Origin: Streptomyces sp. NBS 14/10 | GTDB taxonomy: Bacteria > Actinomycetota > Actinomycetes > Streptomycetales > Streptomycetaceae | Assembly (NCBI RefSeq): GCF_002224125.1 | Contig: NZ_NCSM01000052.1 | Span: 1-9,677, forward strand | Reading direction: 5' to 3' | Length of the DNA stretch: 9,677 bases | Shown: positions 1-7,390 of the stretch, piece after piece | How the letters are laid out: each line of letters starts with the position of its first letter | Position numbering within the stretch: position 1 is the stretch's first letter | Made by a program: the position numbers and the translations under genes | Notes under the pieces: model-generated | Seen by the model: the letters and a program-made list of their open reading frames with translations, nothing else | The model's database searches: none | Told to the model about the DNA's origin: nothing

Positions 1-396
<396 letters not shown>

Positions 397-942
397 GCCG
401 AGATCCTGGTGTTACGCCATCAACTGGCCGTGCTGCAGCGACAGACCGACAACCCAAAGCTCACCTGGCCAGACCGTGCGCTACTCGCCGCCCCCCTGCA
501 CCGCCTCCCCCGGGTCCATCTTCGTCAACTACCTCTGATGGTCTCGCGTGACACAGCGCTGCGCCGGCACCGTGAGCTGCCGCGCCGCCGCCACGCGAAG
601 GCCTCCCGCCCCAAACGGCCGGGACGACCCCACACTGTACGATCCGTGCGCGCCCTGGTGTTACGGCTGGCACGAGAGAACTCCAGCTGGGGGTACCGGC
701 GCATCCACGGCGAACTCGCCGTCCTCGGTATCAAGGTCGCCACCGGCACCGTGTGTAACATCCTCAAGGCTTCTTCGAGACCAAAACCCTGACCGGAGCG
801 ACGCTGTACGTCTCCGCGGTGATCGAGCACGCCACCCGCCGTGAACGAATCCCCGGCGCGACCGCACACTCCACCGCGGCCTGGGCCACCCAGGCCGCCC
901 GCAATATGGCCATGGACCTCCAAGCCGCAGGGCACCCACTCA
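397..942 (+). pseudogene. Transposase fragment, integrase-core type, with internal deletion and frame change
   Basis: From about 397 the plus strand reads AEILVLRHQLAVLQRQ, the typical N-terminal coiled segment of this family, then RALLAAPLHRLP, RALVLRLARENSSWGYRRI and [11 protein letters not shown], ending at 768. From 771 the protein resumes in another frame as [20 protein letters not shown], then [22 protein letters not shown], up to about 942. About 30 codons that relatives carry between these parts, including the TWADFL and first catalytic Asp region, are missing, so the copy has an internal deletion plus frame change at 768-771. Homology stops before the second Asp motif (RDRD), exactly where the phosphatase gene on the other strand ends. 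It is inactive. It lies head to head with the fragment on its left. Confidence 0.8.
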
Positions 943-1779
943 AGTTGGGTTCAGGTCGGTGTGCAGCAGGTGGTGGTCCGAGTACGGGGTCGGAAGCACA
1001 CGGTGCTCGAGCGGGACGATGCCTCGCAGGAAAATGTAGTCAAACTTGCTCTGCCAGTCGGTGGTCGGCTTGCAGGTTCCGGTAGACGAGGGATGACACT
1101 GGGGGTCTGTGTCCGCGGCCAGTGCCCACATCCCGGTGAGCTCGGGAGCGTCCGGCACAGCGTTGAAGTCGCCGAGAACGATCGCGCGGTCGTACCGGGC
1201 GACGTCTGCGGCGAGTATGTCGGTCTGGTCTGCTCGGACCGCCTCCTGACGTCGTTGAGCGAGGTGTGTGTTGAAGACCCGGACGGACCGGCCGCCCACA
1301 CTGGTGGTGACTGCCATGTACCCACGGTCCTCGGATCCGCCGTCGGGGTATTCCACGTTGACCGGGTTCGTCATCGGCGCCGCCGAGAGGACCGCTTGGC
1401 CGAATGCCCCCGGACTCCACGGCGCTCCCCCGCAGCGGCCCCAACTCCGAAGAACCGTCCCGTACTCGACGTGGTAAACCAGCCCGTAAAAGCCCTCCAG
1501 ATAGTCCCGCATCCTCTCGACGTCACGCACGCACGCTTCTTGTAGGCCGATCACCTGGGGCGCATACGTGGCGATCTCCGCTGCGCGGTCGACGTTGCTT
1601 TCCTCACAGGGGTTGCAGATGTTCCACGTCATGACCCGGTTCGGCACGACACCCCTGACGGCATCGACGGGCAGTGACCTGGCGAGGGGCGCGCCGCTTG
1701 GTGCGCTGGGGCCGACGAGCACCATACAGGCCACGATCACGGCCCCCGCGAACAACCGCGTGTCCCTTCCGAGCACCAT
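940..1779 (-). CDS. Secreted endonuclease/exonuclease/phosphatase family protein
   Basis: The 279-residue product has the fold hallmarks of the EEP superfamily (Mg-dependent phosphodiesterases such as DNase I and sphingomyelinase). These are TWN at 51-53, QE at 80-81 (metal-binding Glu81), NTHL at 170-173, GDFN at 203-206, DYIF at 247-250 and SDH at 267-269. Residues 8-30 are a hydrophobic signal segment after Arg5/Arg8, so export is likely. IVAC at 15-18 resembles a lipobox, but the hydrophobic run continues past it. Several Cys (55, 58, 83, 116, 228, 236) could form disulfides outside the cell. The start at 1779 is chosen because GAGGAGG lies just upstream; the adjacent GTG at 1776 is equally possible. 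A longer start at 1821 lacks a ribosome site and would precede the signal peptide. The substrate cannot be told from sequence. Its last codons touch the transposase relic at 397-942. Confidence 0.85.
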   Translation of the reverse strand: MVLGRDTRLFAGAVIVACMVLVGPSAPSGAPLARSLPVDAVRGVVPNRVMTWNICNPCEESNVDRAAEIATYAPQVIGLQEACVRDVERMRDYLEGFYGLVYHVEYGTVLRSWGRCGGAPWSPGAFGQAVLSAAPMTNPVNVEYPDGGSEDRGYMAVTTSVGGRSVRVFNTHLAQRRQEAVRADQTDILAADVARYDRAIVLGDFNAVPDAPELTGMWALAADTDPQCHPSSTGTCKPTTDWQSKFDYIFLRGIVPLEHRVLPTPYSDHHLLHTDLNPT

Positions 1780-1781
1780 CG

Positions 1782-1788
1782 CCTCCTC
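1782..1788 (-). promoter_or_regulatory. Ribosome binding site GAGGAGG for the EEP gene
   Basis: GAGGAGG on the minus strand is a strong Shine-Dalgarno sequence. Its AGGAGG core ends 2 nt before the ATG at 1779 and 5 nt before the GTG at 1776. It rules against the upstream in-frame ATG at 1821 and leaves the ATG/GTG choice open. Confidence 0.6.
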
Positions 1789-1829
1789 AGAGTGGATACA
1801 CGTGGCATCCAACGTCTCCATGCACGAGG

Positions 1830-1955
1830 TTATGGGACGGAGTTGTGAGCAACATACGCGGTGTGCCGGATCTCATTGCGCTCGGACGACGCCGCCGCCT
1901 CGCCCAGGTCGACCTGAATCGTACCGCCGCACGTGCCCACCGGTCGCCGTGCCAT
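1830..1955 (-). CDS. Possible small hypothetical protein, 41 codons
   Basis: An ATG-initiated frame (MARRPVGTCGGTIQVDLGEA at its start, ending AYVAHNSVP before TAA) has G/C-rich third positions in most codons and reads like protein. It lies 50 bp upstream of the EEP gene on the same strand. No ribosome binding site is visible before the ATG, and decayed transposase sequence begins immediately to its right, so it may be the surviving C-terminus of a larger gene cut by the insertion. I recognise no domain. It may also be chance. Confidence 0.22.
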   Translation of the reverse strand: MARRPVGTCGGTIQVDLGEAAASSERNEIRHTAYVAHNSVP

Positions 1956-1964
1956 CCGTGCGGC

Positions 1965-2143
1965 GGGAATGACCATCCGACCACGGAACATGGCGCAGGC
2001 TGCTCGCGCTGGGTATGAAGGTGGCCGCCTCGACCCTCTGGAAGATCCTCAAGGAATCCGGCGTCGATCCAGCCCCCGACAGGACCTCCAGCACATGGGC
2101 CGACTTCCTGCGCTCCCAAGCCCGCACCCTCCTGGTCTGCGAC
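1965..2143 (+). pseudogene. Transposase fragment, integrase-core type (central part only)
   Basis: The clear part runs from about 2000 to 2143: LLALGMKVAASTLWKILKES, then GVDPAPDRTSS, TWADFLRSQARTLLVCD. This is the family's central linker up to the first catalytic Asp (VCD). Left of 2000 the similarity decays: the stretch around 1965-1999 can be aligned to the expected REN-WGYRRIHGEL codons only with small indels. The right end joins the neighbouring minus-strand transposase at 2132-2143, where CTGGTCTGCGAC is read sensibly by both pieces (LVCD forward, W-S-Q-T reverse), so the junction probably formed at short homology. No start or stop codon of its own is visible. Confidence 0.7.
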
Positions 2144-2986
2144 CAGCGCTCGATGAGGGAGTTCGTCCGGGGTATCCGAATGCCGGTGGTGACGACCTTG
2201 AGACCGCATCGGTCATCAGGGCGTCGAAAGCGGTTGTGAACTTCGAGTCGCGGTCGCGGATCAGGAACCGTGCCCGGCTGCTTGCGTCCTCGAGGTCCAT
2301 GAGGAGGTTGCGTCCGAGCTGCACGATCCAGTCCCCGGTCGGACGTGGGCTGGCGCCCAGGATCTGATGCGACGGGTGGTGTGCTCGATGACAGCGAAGA
2401 CGTACAGGCGCGCCCCCGTCAACGTGCGGACTTCGAAAAGATCGCAGGCGAGAATGGCCTTGGCCTGGCAGCGGAGGAAGTCGGCCCAAGTGGTGCTCTG
2501 CCGTTCGGGTGCGGGTGGGATGCTGTGCTCGCGGAGGATCTCCCAGACGGTAGGGGCGGCGACCTTGATCCCCAGGGCGGCGAGTTCGCCGTGGATCCGG
2601 CGATATCCCCACGAGGCATTCTCCCTGGCCAGGCGCAGGACCAGGGCGCGGATCGAGCGGATCGTGCGGAGGCGTCCACGTCGCCTGGGAACGCAGGTCG
2701 CGGCATGGCGCCGCCTCAGCAGATCGCGATGCCAGCGCAACACCGTCTCGGGGCGGACCAGCAGCAGAAGGTGCCGCAGTCTGTCTTTGGGGAGGCGGTG
2801 GAGCAGGCCGGCGAGGACGGCACGGTCGCTGTCGGTGAAGCTCGGCTTGCCGACCTGACGCTGCAGGACCAGCAGTTGGTGCCGGAGCACCAGGATCTCG
2901 ATGTCCTTCTCTTTGTCGCTCATCGGCAGGAGGCGTAGGAACGCCAGGGCGTTCGTCGTGGCGAGGTAGGCCAGGCGCAGCAGCAC
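2144..2986 (-). pseudogene. Near-complete integrase-core transposase with two single-base frameshifts, 3' end lost
   Basis: It starts at GTG 2986 (VLLRLAYL), then DIEILVLRHQLLVLQRQ, RALVLRLARENASWGYRRI, IKVAAPTVWEILRE, TWADFLRCQAKAILACDLFE (first Asp) and YVFAVIEHTTRRIR. One base is missing near 2362-2366; the sequence resumes one frame over as ILGASPRPTGDW, LGRNLLMDLEDA, FLIRDRDSKF (second Asp) and FDALMTDA. A second missing base near 2201-2208 leads to GLKVVTTGIRIPRTNSLIER (Glu in the IERW motif). All three catalytic residues can therefore be read once both frames are corrected. The gene ends in a truncation at 2134-2143, where it fuses to a plus-strand transposase piece. The lost bases sit at ordinary sequence, not at slippery heptamers, so they look like decay or sequencing error rather than programmed frameshifting. 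Confidence 0.85.
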
Positions 2987-3089
2987 GACAGATCATGATG
3001 TCGCCGGGGCCCTTTGCGGGTGAAGGCACTTGGGCGAATGACAAGGAGAGCCGAAGATCCGTGATCAAGCTCCCGACCTGCGTCGATGA

Positions 3090-3242
3090 ATTAGCGGCAC
3101 CCGCACAGCTGTTGGCGCAGGACCGCATTCTCGTGGCGGAGTACGAGCAGCTCCGCGTCCTTCGCGGCATCGCTGCGGAGCAACGTCGATGGGAGAGGGA
3201 GATCAACTTGCGGGTCATCTTGTACAGCAGGCGTACGAACAT
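3090..3242 (-). pseudogene. N-terminal transposase fragment with 2-bp frameshift and stop
   Basis: From ATG 3242 the minus strand reads MFVRLLYKMTRKLISL, a typical start of another actinobacterial integrase-core transposase. The expected PSTLLRSDAAKDAELLVLRH then appears two bases out of frame, because CCCTCTCCC stands near 3200 where CCCTCCC would keep the frame. It continues ENAVLRQQLCG and meets TAA at 3091-3093. Downstream, to about 3000, similarity is lost and the next transposase copy begins. The piece differs from the copy at 2144-2986 in its N-terminus (MFVRLLYKM versus VLLRLAYL), so it comes from a different element. Confidence 0.7.
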
Positions 3243-3246
3243 CCGG

Positions 3247-3387
3247 TCATGCTCCCAGCCAACGACCCGTCACCTCCACCACCTGCGGCAACGGACTTTT
3301 CGAGTGGTACAGGGTCGGCCCGTCAGCCTTCGAGATCCGCGCCTTGAGTCGGTCCGGGCGCGTCCTTCCCAGTGGGTGATCGTCTTC
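3247..3387 (-). pseudogene. Possible C-terminal gene remnant, unrecognised
   Basis: On the minus strand, between a TGA at 3388-3390 and a TGA at 3247-3249, the frame reads naturally: DRLKARISKADGPTLYHS, then KSPLPQVVEVTGRWLGA. It has no ATG or GTG start, so if real it is the tail of a gene cut from its front. It lies between the MFS gene and a transposase relic on the same strand. No family is recognised, and chance cannot be excluded at this length. Confidence 0.2.
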
Positions 3388-3460
3388 TCAGCCGGCACCA
3401 GCCGGACACCGGCCGACCCCGCTCCGTCCCCGCCGACGGCGTGAACCCAGCCACGGCGTG

Positions 3461-4681
3461 TCAGGCGTCGCCGGGTCTGGCTCGCGTGGTGGAGCCGGTG
3501 GTGGCGAGCAGGATGAGTGCGGCGGCCTGCAGGACGGCGACCACGATGATCAATGCGGGGACCGAGACGGCGTACAGGGCGCCGGTCAGGGTGCCGCCGG
3601 CCAGGCTGGCGACGCCGAGGACGCCGGCGAAGATGCCGTAGGCGGTCGCTCGTCGCCCGGCGGGGACCAGGTCGGCGACGGTGGCCCGCAGCGTGGACTC
3701 CTGCATCCCCAGCGCCGCACCCCACAGCAGTGAGCCCGCGACGGCGGCGGGGAGCGTGTGGGCGAAGGCCAGGGCGGGGACGGCGGCGGTCAGCAGTGGC
3801 AGCACGGCCAGGGTGCGGGCGCCGGTCCGGTCATAGAGCCAGCCGGTGGCCAGCGCGGCGAGCCCGGCGGTGAGCATGGCCCCCGCGTACAACACGGGTA
3901 CGGCATCGGGAGCCAGGAGGCGCCGGGTGACCAGGTGGTAGGAGAGAACACCGAAGGTGGCCAGCCCCGTGGTGGTCACGCCCGTGAACGCGGCGTAGGT
4001 CCAGAAGGCGCGCGGCAGCCGGGCGCCCCTCACCGGTGGCCCGGCGGCCGGTTCGCCGTCGTTCTCGTAGGCGTCGAGAGGATCCGGCACACGCGCGCGC
4101 AGCCACAGCAGCAGAAGCACGGCGGCGATCCCCGGTGCGGCGAGCACGGCGAGAGCGGGGGTGTAGTCGTTGCCGGTGACGGCGAGGATCCCGGCGACGG
4201 CGAGGGGACCGATGACGGCGCCGGTCTGGTCGAGGGCCTCGTGGACGCCGAAGCCCCGGCCCCGGCCGGTGGCGGCGGTGGCATGGGAGAGCAAGGTGTC
4301 CTTGGCCGGAGACCGTACGGCTTTCCCGGTGCGCTCGGCGATCACCAGCACGCACGCGGCCCACAGCACGCCGGCCGCACCGAGCAGGGGCACGGTGACC
4401 GCGGTGAGGGCGTAGCCGGTGATGGTCAGGGTCCAGAAGCGGCCGGTACGGTCGGCCAGCGGCCCGAAGATCAGCCGCAGGCCCAGCGCGGCGGCCTCCC
4501 CGGCGCCGGTGACGACGCCGACCACGGTGGCGGACGCGCCGAGGGAGGCGAGCAGGGGTCCGGTGATGGAGCGGGCACCTTCGTAGACGACGTCCGCCAG
4601 CAGGCTCACGATGCCGAAGGTCACCACGAACGGCCACGGCCGCAGCCCGGCCGCCCCGCCTGCCGAGGCCGGGCGGCTCAT
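3461..4681 (-). CDS. MFS transporter, 12 predicted membrane helices
   Basis: The 406-residue protein is a major facilitator superfamily permease. It has about twelve hydrophobic segments in two halves around a charged loop at 200-222 (DPLDAYENDGE). The MFS signature loop appears as GPLADRTGRF at 73-82 and again in the second half as GWLYDRTGAR at 280-289. RTGKAVRSPAKD at 117-128 and the N-terminal DVVYEGARSITGPLLASLG at 30-48 mark a subgroup common in actinobacteria. The ATG at 4681 is chosen because it overlaps the stop of a short upstream frame as ATGA and gives a normal N-terminus; extending to GTG 4813 adds 44 Arg/Gly-rich residues unlike a transporter. It probably exports or imports a small molecule using the proton gradient. 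The substrate is unknown, and no regulator is adjacent. Confidence 0.88.
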   Translation of the reverse strand: MSRPASAGGAAGLRPWPFVVTFGIVSLLADVVYEGARSITGPLLASLGASATVVGVVTGAGEAAALGLRLIFGPLADRTGRFWTLTITGYALTAVTVPLLGAAGVLWAACVLVIAERTGKAVRSPAKDTLLSHATAATGRGRGFGVHEALDQTGAVIGPLAVAGILAVTGNDYTPALAVLAAPGIAAVLLLLWLRARVPDPLDAYENDGEPAAGPPVRGARLPRAFWTYAAFTGVTTTGLATFGVLSYHLVTRRLLAPDAVPVLYAGAMLTAGLAALATGWLYDRTGARTLAVLPLLTAAVPALAFAHTLPAAVAGSLLWGAALGMQESTLRATVADLVPAGRRATAYGIFAGVLGVASLAGGTLTGALYAVSVPALIIVVAVLQAAALILLATTGSTTRARPGDA

Positions 4682-4746
4682 GTCCACAAGGCCTGGGCGA
4701 GGGCGGCCCCGGGCATCGCGCCTATGATCACCAGCAGCCAGCTCAC
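4678..4746 (-). CDS. Possible 22-codon leader ORF coupled to the MFS gene
   Basis: A GTG at 4746 opens a frame of 22 codons (begins MSWLLVIIGA, ends ALAQALWT). Its TGA at 4680-4678 overlaps the MFS ATG at 4681-4679 as ATGA, the classic arrangement for translational coupling. GAAGGGA at 4755-4761 stands 8 nt before the GTG, a good ribosome site, while the MFS ATG itself has none. The peptide is almost wholly hydrophobic and could be one membrane helix. It may be a functional small protein, a leader whose translation delivers ribosomes to the transporter, or the remnant of a longer gene; the same frame is open only to about 4810. Existence as a translated ORF is inference. Confidence 0.45.
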   Translation of the reverse strand: MSWLLVIIGAMPGAALAQALWT

Positions 4747-4814
4747 GCCTGACGTCCCTTCGGCACCAGCCGGTACGCCCGCGACCGCCCACACCGGACA
4801 GCCGCCGAATCACC

Positions 4815-4820
4815 AGCCTA
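4815..4820 (-). promoter_or_regulatory. Candidate -10 element TAGGCT upstream of leader/MFS
   Basis: TAGGCT on the minus strand fits the TANNNT -10 pattern of Streptomyces principal sigma factors and lies about 70 bp before the leader GTG. No convincing TTGACA-like -35 stands 17-18 bp upstream, so this is weak. Confidence 0.22.
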
Positions 4821-4914
4821 CCGGCCTCCCGCCCCGACCCGACGGGGTCACAGAGCAGGACGAGTCACACGCTCCCTGACCCTCAGATGACTTCCGGATC
4901 GCTGACGACATGAC

Positions 4915-4948
4915 CAGGCCCCCGCGGGCCTATCCCCGCGGGGGCCTG
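4915..4948. terminator. Perfect 14-bp GC-rich hairpin, probable terminator
   Basis: CAGGCCCCCGCGGG (4915-4928) and its exact reverse complement (4935-4948) flank a 6-nt loop. There is no T-run, which is usual for actinobacterial terminators. It lies about 180 bp past the end of the membrane-protein gene and upstream of the MFS unit, so it most likely ends minus-strand transcription coming from the right and insulates the MFS genes. Confidence 0.75.
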
Positions 4949-5131
4949 TGCGCCACCCATGTCCGATCCGGGCGTCCAGCGCGCGACACTCGCATCGGAG
5001 ACGGGTCAGGGCGCGAGCAGGAGGTTGTCGACGCGCTGGGCGCCGCGAAGCGCACCGGGGCGCGGAAGCGGGCGCGGCGGGCGGCGCGCCGACCCGCAAT
5101 GTGCGGCCAGGGCCGTGGCCGGCCACACACA
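4949..5131. other. Intergenic stretch without recognised gene
   Basis: This is very GC-rich DNA between the hairpin and the membrane-protein stop. On the minus strand, in the membrane protein's own frame past its stop, a run ends GAQRVDNLLLAP before TGA, which looks faintly protein-like. Nothing else supports a gene. Confidence 0.3.
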
Positions 5132-5599
5132 TCAGGTGTAGTAGGTGTCGAACGATCCGATCCATGACGCCGCCAACGGCAGGACGCACACCTGCAGGCC
5201 AGCTGTGATCCAGCACCGACATAGGGCCGCGATCCCGAAAGTCCACCAGGCCGTCGTGCGTACTGCGCTCACCGCTCCGGCCTGATAGCCCTGCCCGGAG
5301 GGGTCCGTCATCCCGGGGTAGCCCATCCAGTCCTCCGTGAAGATGCCGTCCGACCCGAACACGATGACCGCCGACACGAGCCACAGATCGATCAGGAGGG
5401 CCGACACAGCGAGCGCCACGTCGAGGCGCAGGTACGCGTGCGTCGGCACCAGCAGCCGCACCGCCGGGTGTCCGTGGTGCCGTACCCAGTCCCGGGGCCA
5501 GATGCGTACCAACACAACGACGGTGTGCACCAGCGCTGCGATGGCCGCCGCCCACCCGCCCATGAAGACCAGTCCGAAGAACAACATCCCGAAACCCAT
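5132..5599 (-). CDS. Hypothetical membrane protein, about three transmembrane helices
   Basis: The 155-residue product has hydrophobic segments at about 3-33, 58-82 and 115-143, separated by an Arg/His-rich loop (PRDWVRHHGHPAVR, 35-48) and a polar loop with DWMGYPGMTDPSGQGYQ (90-106). I recognise no family. The ATG at 5599 is the first usable start, but no ribosome site stands before it. The frame stays open further left of the protein (GIWPGMGFG, and SGNLFERILPASPHHRC before that) back to a TAG near 5696, with no ATG, GTG or TTG. The true N-terminus may therefore be lost, or a start may have been destroyed. The 14-bp hairpin at 4915-4948 probably terminates it. Confidence 0.6.
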   Translation of the reverse strand: MGFGMLFFGLVFMGGWAAAIAALVHTVVVLVRIWPRDWVRHHGHPAVRLLVPTHAYLRLDVALAVSALLIDLWLVSAVIVFGSDGIFTEDWMGYPGMTDPSGQGYQAGAVSAVRTTAWWTFGIAALCRCWITAGLQVCVLPLAASWIGSFDTYYT

Positions 5600-5885
5600 G
5601 CCGGGCCAGATGCCGCACCGTTTCGAATGGTTCCCTCCGCATCGATGATGTGGGGAAGCCGGCAGGATGCGTTCGAACAGGTTGCCGGAGTGCTACGGGG
5701 ACCGCGGTGGCACTGCCGGTTGTTGGGGTTGCCGTATTCCGTTGCTCTACCGCATCGTTGGCCCGGCCGTCTTGATGCGGCGACAGCGTACAAGCGCTGG
5801 CGAGAGAGCGTCGGGGGCGTGCTGTCCAGGCCGAGCGGCATTCGTCTTTGTTGGCGCCACTTCCCCGAGGTGGTGCTGCCTGGCA
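5600..5885. other. Region without recognised gene
   Basis: Both strands have open frames here, but none shows a ribosome site, family motif or consistent third-position bias. Third positions are less GC-rich than in the neighbouring genes, suggesting decayed or non-coding DNA. Confidence 0.4.
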
Positions 5886-6050
5886 CCATGCCCGGGGCTC
5901 GTCGATCTGAACTGTCGCCGCGATGATCGCCCCGAAGACCTCACCCGGCAGAGATAAGTCGGCCGGCAGGGCGTCGACTTCTTTGGACAGCTCACACGGC
6001 CAGCGATCCGGCTCCTGACCGTACAGCGCTGCCCTTGCCGGAAATCTCAT
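5886..6050 (-). pseudogene. Possible truncated gene, 55 plausible codons, family unknown
   Basis: From ATG 6050 the minus strand reads a protein-like stretch: QEPDRWPCELSKEVDALPA, then DLSLPGEVFGAIIAATVQID, EPRAW. After that the frame turns into low-complexity Pro/Arg sequence that looks non-coding and antisense to other frames. The start has no good ribosome site, and there is a TTA Leu codon, which is rare in Streptomyces and would need the bldA tRNA. I do not recognise the family. If real, it is probably the remains of a broken gene. Confidence 0.25.
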
Positions 6051-6154
6051 CCGCCCTGGTGGGGAATGCTTCTTCGGGTCCCCGAGATCTTGGCCGCGGT
6101 CGCTCGGGCTGGCGCTCTCACGCAGCTGCCGTCAGCGCGTCATGATGATCGACC

Positions 6155-6369
6155 GTGCTGCTGCGACTGGCTTGTCTCGGTGTGACGAACGCGTGCGCGG
6201 TGTTGCGCCTGCTGCCGAATTCCACCGGCCACACCAGGGCATCGCAAACGCCCGACCGCTACACCCACTGCCCACACCAATCGACGATCCGGACAAGCTA
6301 AGCCACCTCCACATACGACGCCACGACCGCCTTGGCGGCATCCTCCACGCATACAAACATGCCGCGTGA
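6155..6369 (+). mobile_element. Internally deleted transposase relic (first ~21 plus last ~50 codons)
   Basis: GTG at 6155 opens LLRLACLGVTNACAVLRLLP, matching the N-terminus of the transposase at 2986 (VLLRLAYLATTNALAFLRLL). DNA just upstream, TCATGATGATC, also resembles that copy. At about 6216-6222 the sequence jumps, in another frame, to the C-terminus typical of this family: HRPHQGIANARPLHPLP, then LSHLHIRRHDRLGGILHAYK and HAA followed by TGA at 6367-6369. The roughly 280 codons in between, including all catalytic residues, are absent. The result is a short non-autonomous derivative of about 230 bp with both ends kept. It interrupts the GNAT gene on the opposite strand. Confidence 0.7.
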
Positions 6370-6803
6370 CCTGCATGGACGAGGTATTCGGCAAGCGCAG
6401 TGTTCCACGTGCCGACGGTCGACCAGAGCCGTGTCCGCCCGGTCGCGACAGCGGCATCGAGCACCGCGCCGGCCGCCTCAGTGGCGTAGCCACGCCCATG
6501 CGCCCGCTTGAACAGCTCATACGCGATTTCAGGCTCCTCCAAGGTGGAGCGGCCGATGATCAGCCCGCAGTAGCCGATGAAGTCGCCTTCGTCACGACGC
6601 TGGATGGGCAACAGGGCGATCCCCGTAGTCGCCGTCGCGGTGAGCAGCTCCGCGATGGACGTCCGGATGCGCTCAACCGCGGGGGTCCCCTTGCCACGCT
6701 CGGAAAGGAGGGCGCAGAACTCAGCAGCGTCCGACTCGGCCCACGGCCGCAGTATCAGCCGCTCGGTCTCAAGGTGGAACGGCATCGCCTCGTATGCAGT
6801 CAT
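6369..6803 (-). pseudogene. GNAT family N-acetyltransferase, C-terminus cut off by transposase relic
   Basis: From ATG 6803 the product begins MTAYEAMPFHLETERLILRP, the usual first strand of RimJ/RimL-like GNATs, then GDFIGYCGLI (73-82) and EIAYELFKRAHGRGYATEA (92-110), whose R-x-x-G-R-G-Y-A binds acetyl-CoA. VGTWNTALAEYLVHAGH (130-146) matches the family's N-x-A-S-x-x-V-L-x-K-x-G segment. There the homology stops at about 6369, at the end of the inserted transposase relic; the frame runs on as antisense of that relic to 6132. About 25-40 C-terminal residues, including the last strands, are missing, so it is probably inactive. Such enzymes acetylate amines or protein N-termini. GAGGG lies almost directly at the ATG, and a second ATG follows at 6785. 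Confidence 0.75.
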
Positions 6804-6834
6804 GCCCTCACTTTGCCCCACGGACCATCCCGAA

Positions 6835-6927
6835 CTACAGCTGGAACAGCAGCCACTCAGGCATCGACACCGACACGCCGTCCACTTCGGCGACACCATG
6901 CCCCCTGACGCACGCCCCGGCCCCCGA
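6835..6927 (-). other. Possible C-terminal coding remnant upstream of the GNAT gene
   Basis: The frame ends EVDGVSVSMPEWLLFQL before TAG at 6837-6835, 31 bp before the GNAT ATG and on the same strand. It is bounded on its N-terminal side by a TGA at 6930-6928, so at most 30 codons remain. The tail reads like real protein, and the spacing suggests a former operon partner, but I recognise no family. Confidence 0.2.
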
Positions 6928-7203
6928 TCACCACACCCGGCCCATGCACCATCACCGCCGCCCCCTCACCCGCTTGGCACACCGTTTGTTCCGGCGTGGC
7001 CCCTGCGAACTGTCTCGCTACGGCCCTATAGAGCCTCATACAGCGCTCACGCTCCGGGAGCGCCCTATCTGCCGGCGAACGACAAAGGGCCTTGCCCCGT
7101 CTTGACACGCGATACACAGGATGACCAGACGCCCCACATCCGAGCTGCCCGCGAAAACCGGCCCGGAGAGATCGCCAGCGGTCCACCCCTTCCCCGTCGC
7201 ATG

Positions 7204-7225
7204 GGGAGCACCGCACCGTGCTCCC
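7204..7225. repeat. 8-bp inverted repeat (hairpin)
   Basis: GGGAGCAC (7204-7211) pairs with GTGCTCCC (7218-7225) across a 6-nt loop. It may be a terminator or a chance structure in GC-rich DNA. Confidence 0.35.
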
Positions 7226-7390
7226 ACCGCGAAAGGTGCTCGAGAGCCGACAAGGGGTCCTTACGCCTCTCGATGCAGAAGACATCCGAATCGATCGGGC
7301 GACGTCAGGGGGACCGCGGTTGACGACGGCGCCGTAGGTCCACCGGATCGGGTGACGCACGAAGCGGACACCATTGACACATCTGCGAGT

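Noticed and set aside
2201..2366. Programmed ribosomal frameshifting, as in IS3-family orfA/orfB
   Set aside because: The frame breaks fall inside the catalytic domain at ordinary sequences with no A- or G-rich slippery heptamer, and two would be needed.
3758..4879. Long plus-strand open frame (373 codons) opposite the MFS gene
   Set aside because: Gly/Gln/Glu-rich antisense of a clear membrane transporter; a by-product of high GC content with no ribosome site or motifs.
4848..6050. 400-codon minus-strand frame spanning the membrane-protein gene
   Set aside because: It is out of frame with the hydrophobic protein at 5132-5599 and is mostly Arg/Pro low-complexity; only its first ~55 codons look protein-like and are listed separately.
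7101..7130. TTGACA at about 7101 as a promoter -35
   Set aside because: No TANNNT -10 element at 16-19 bp spacing and no gene downstream.
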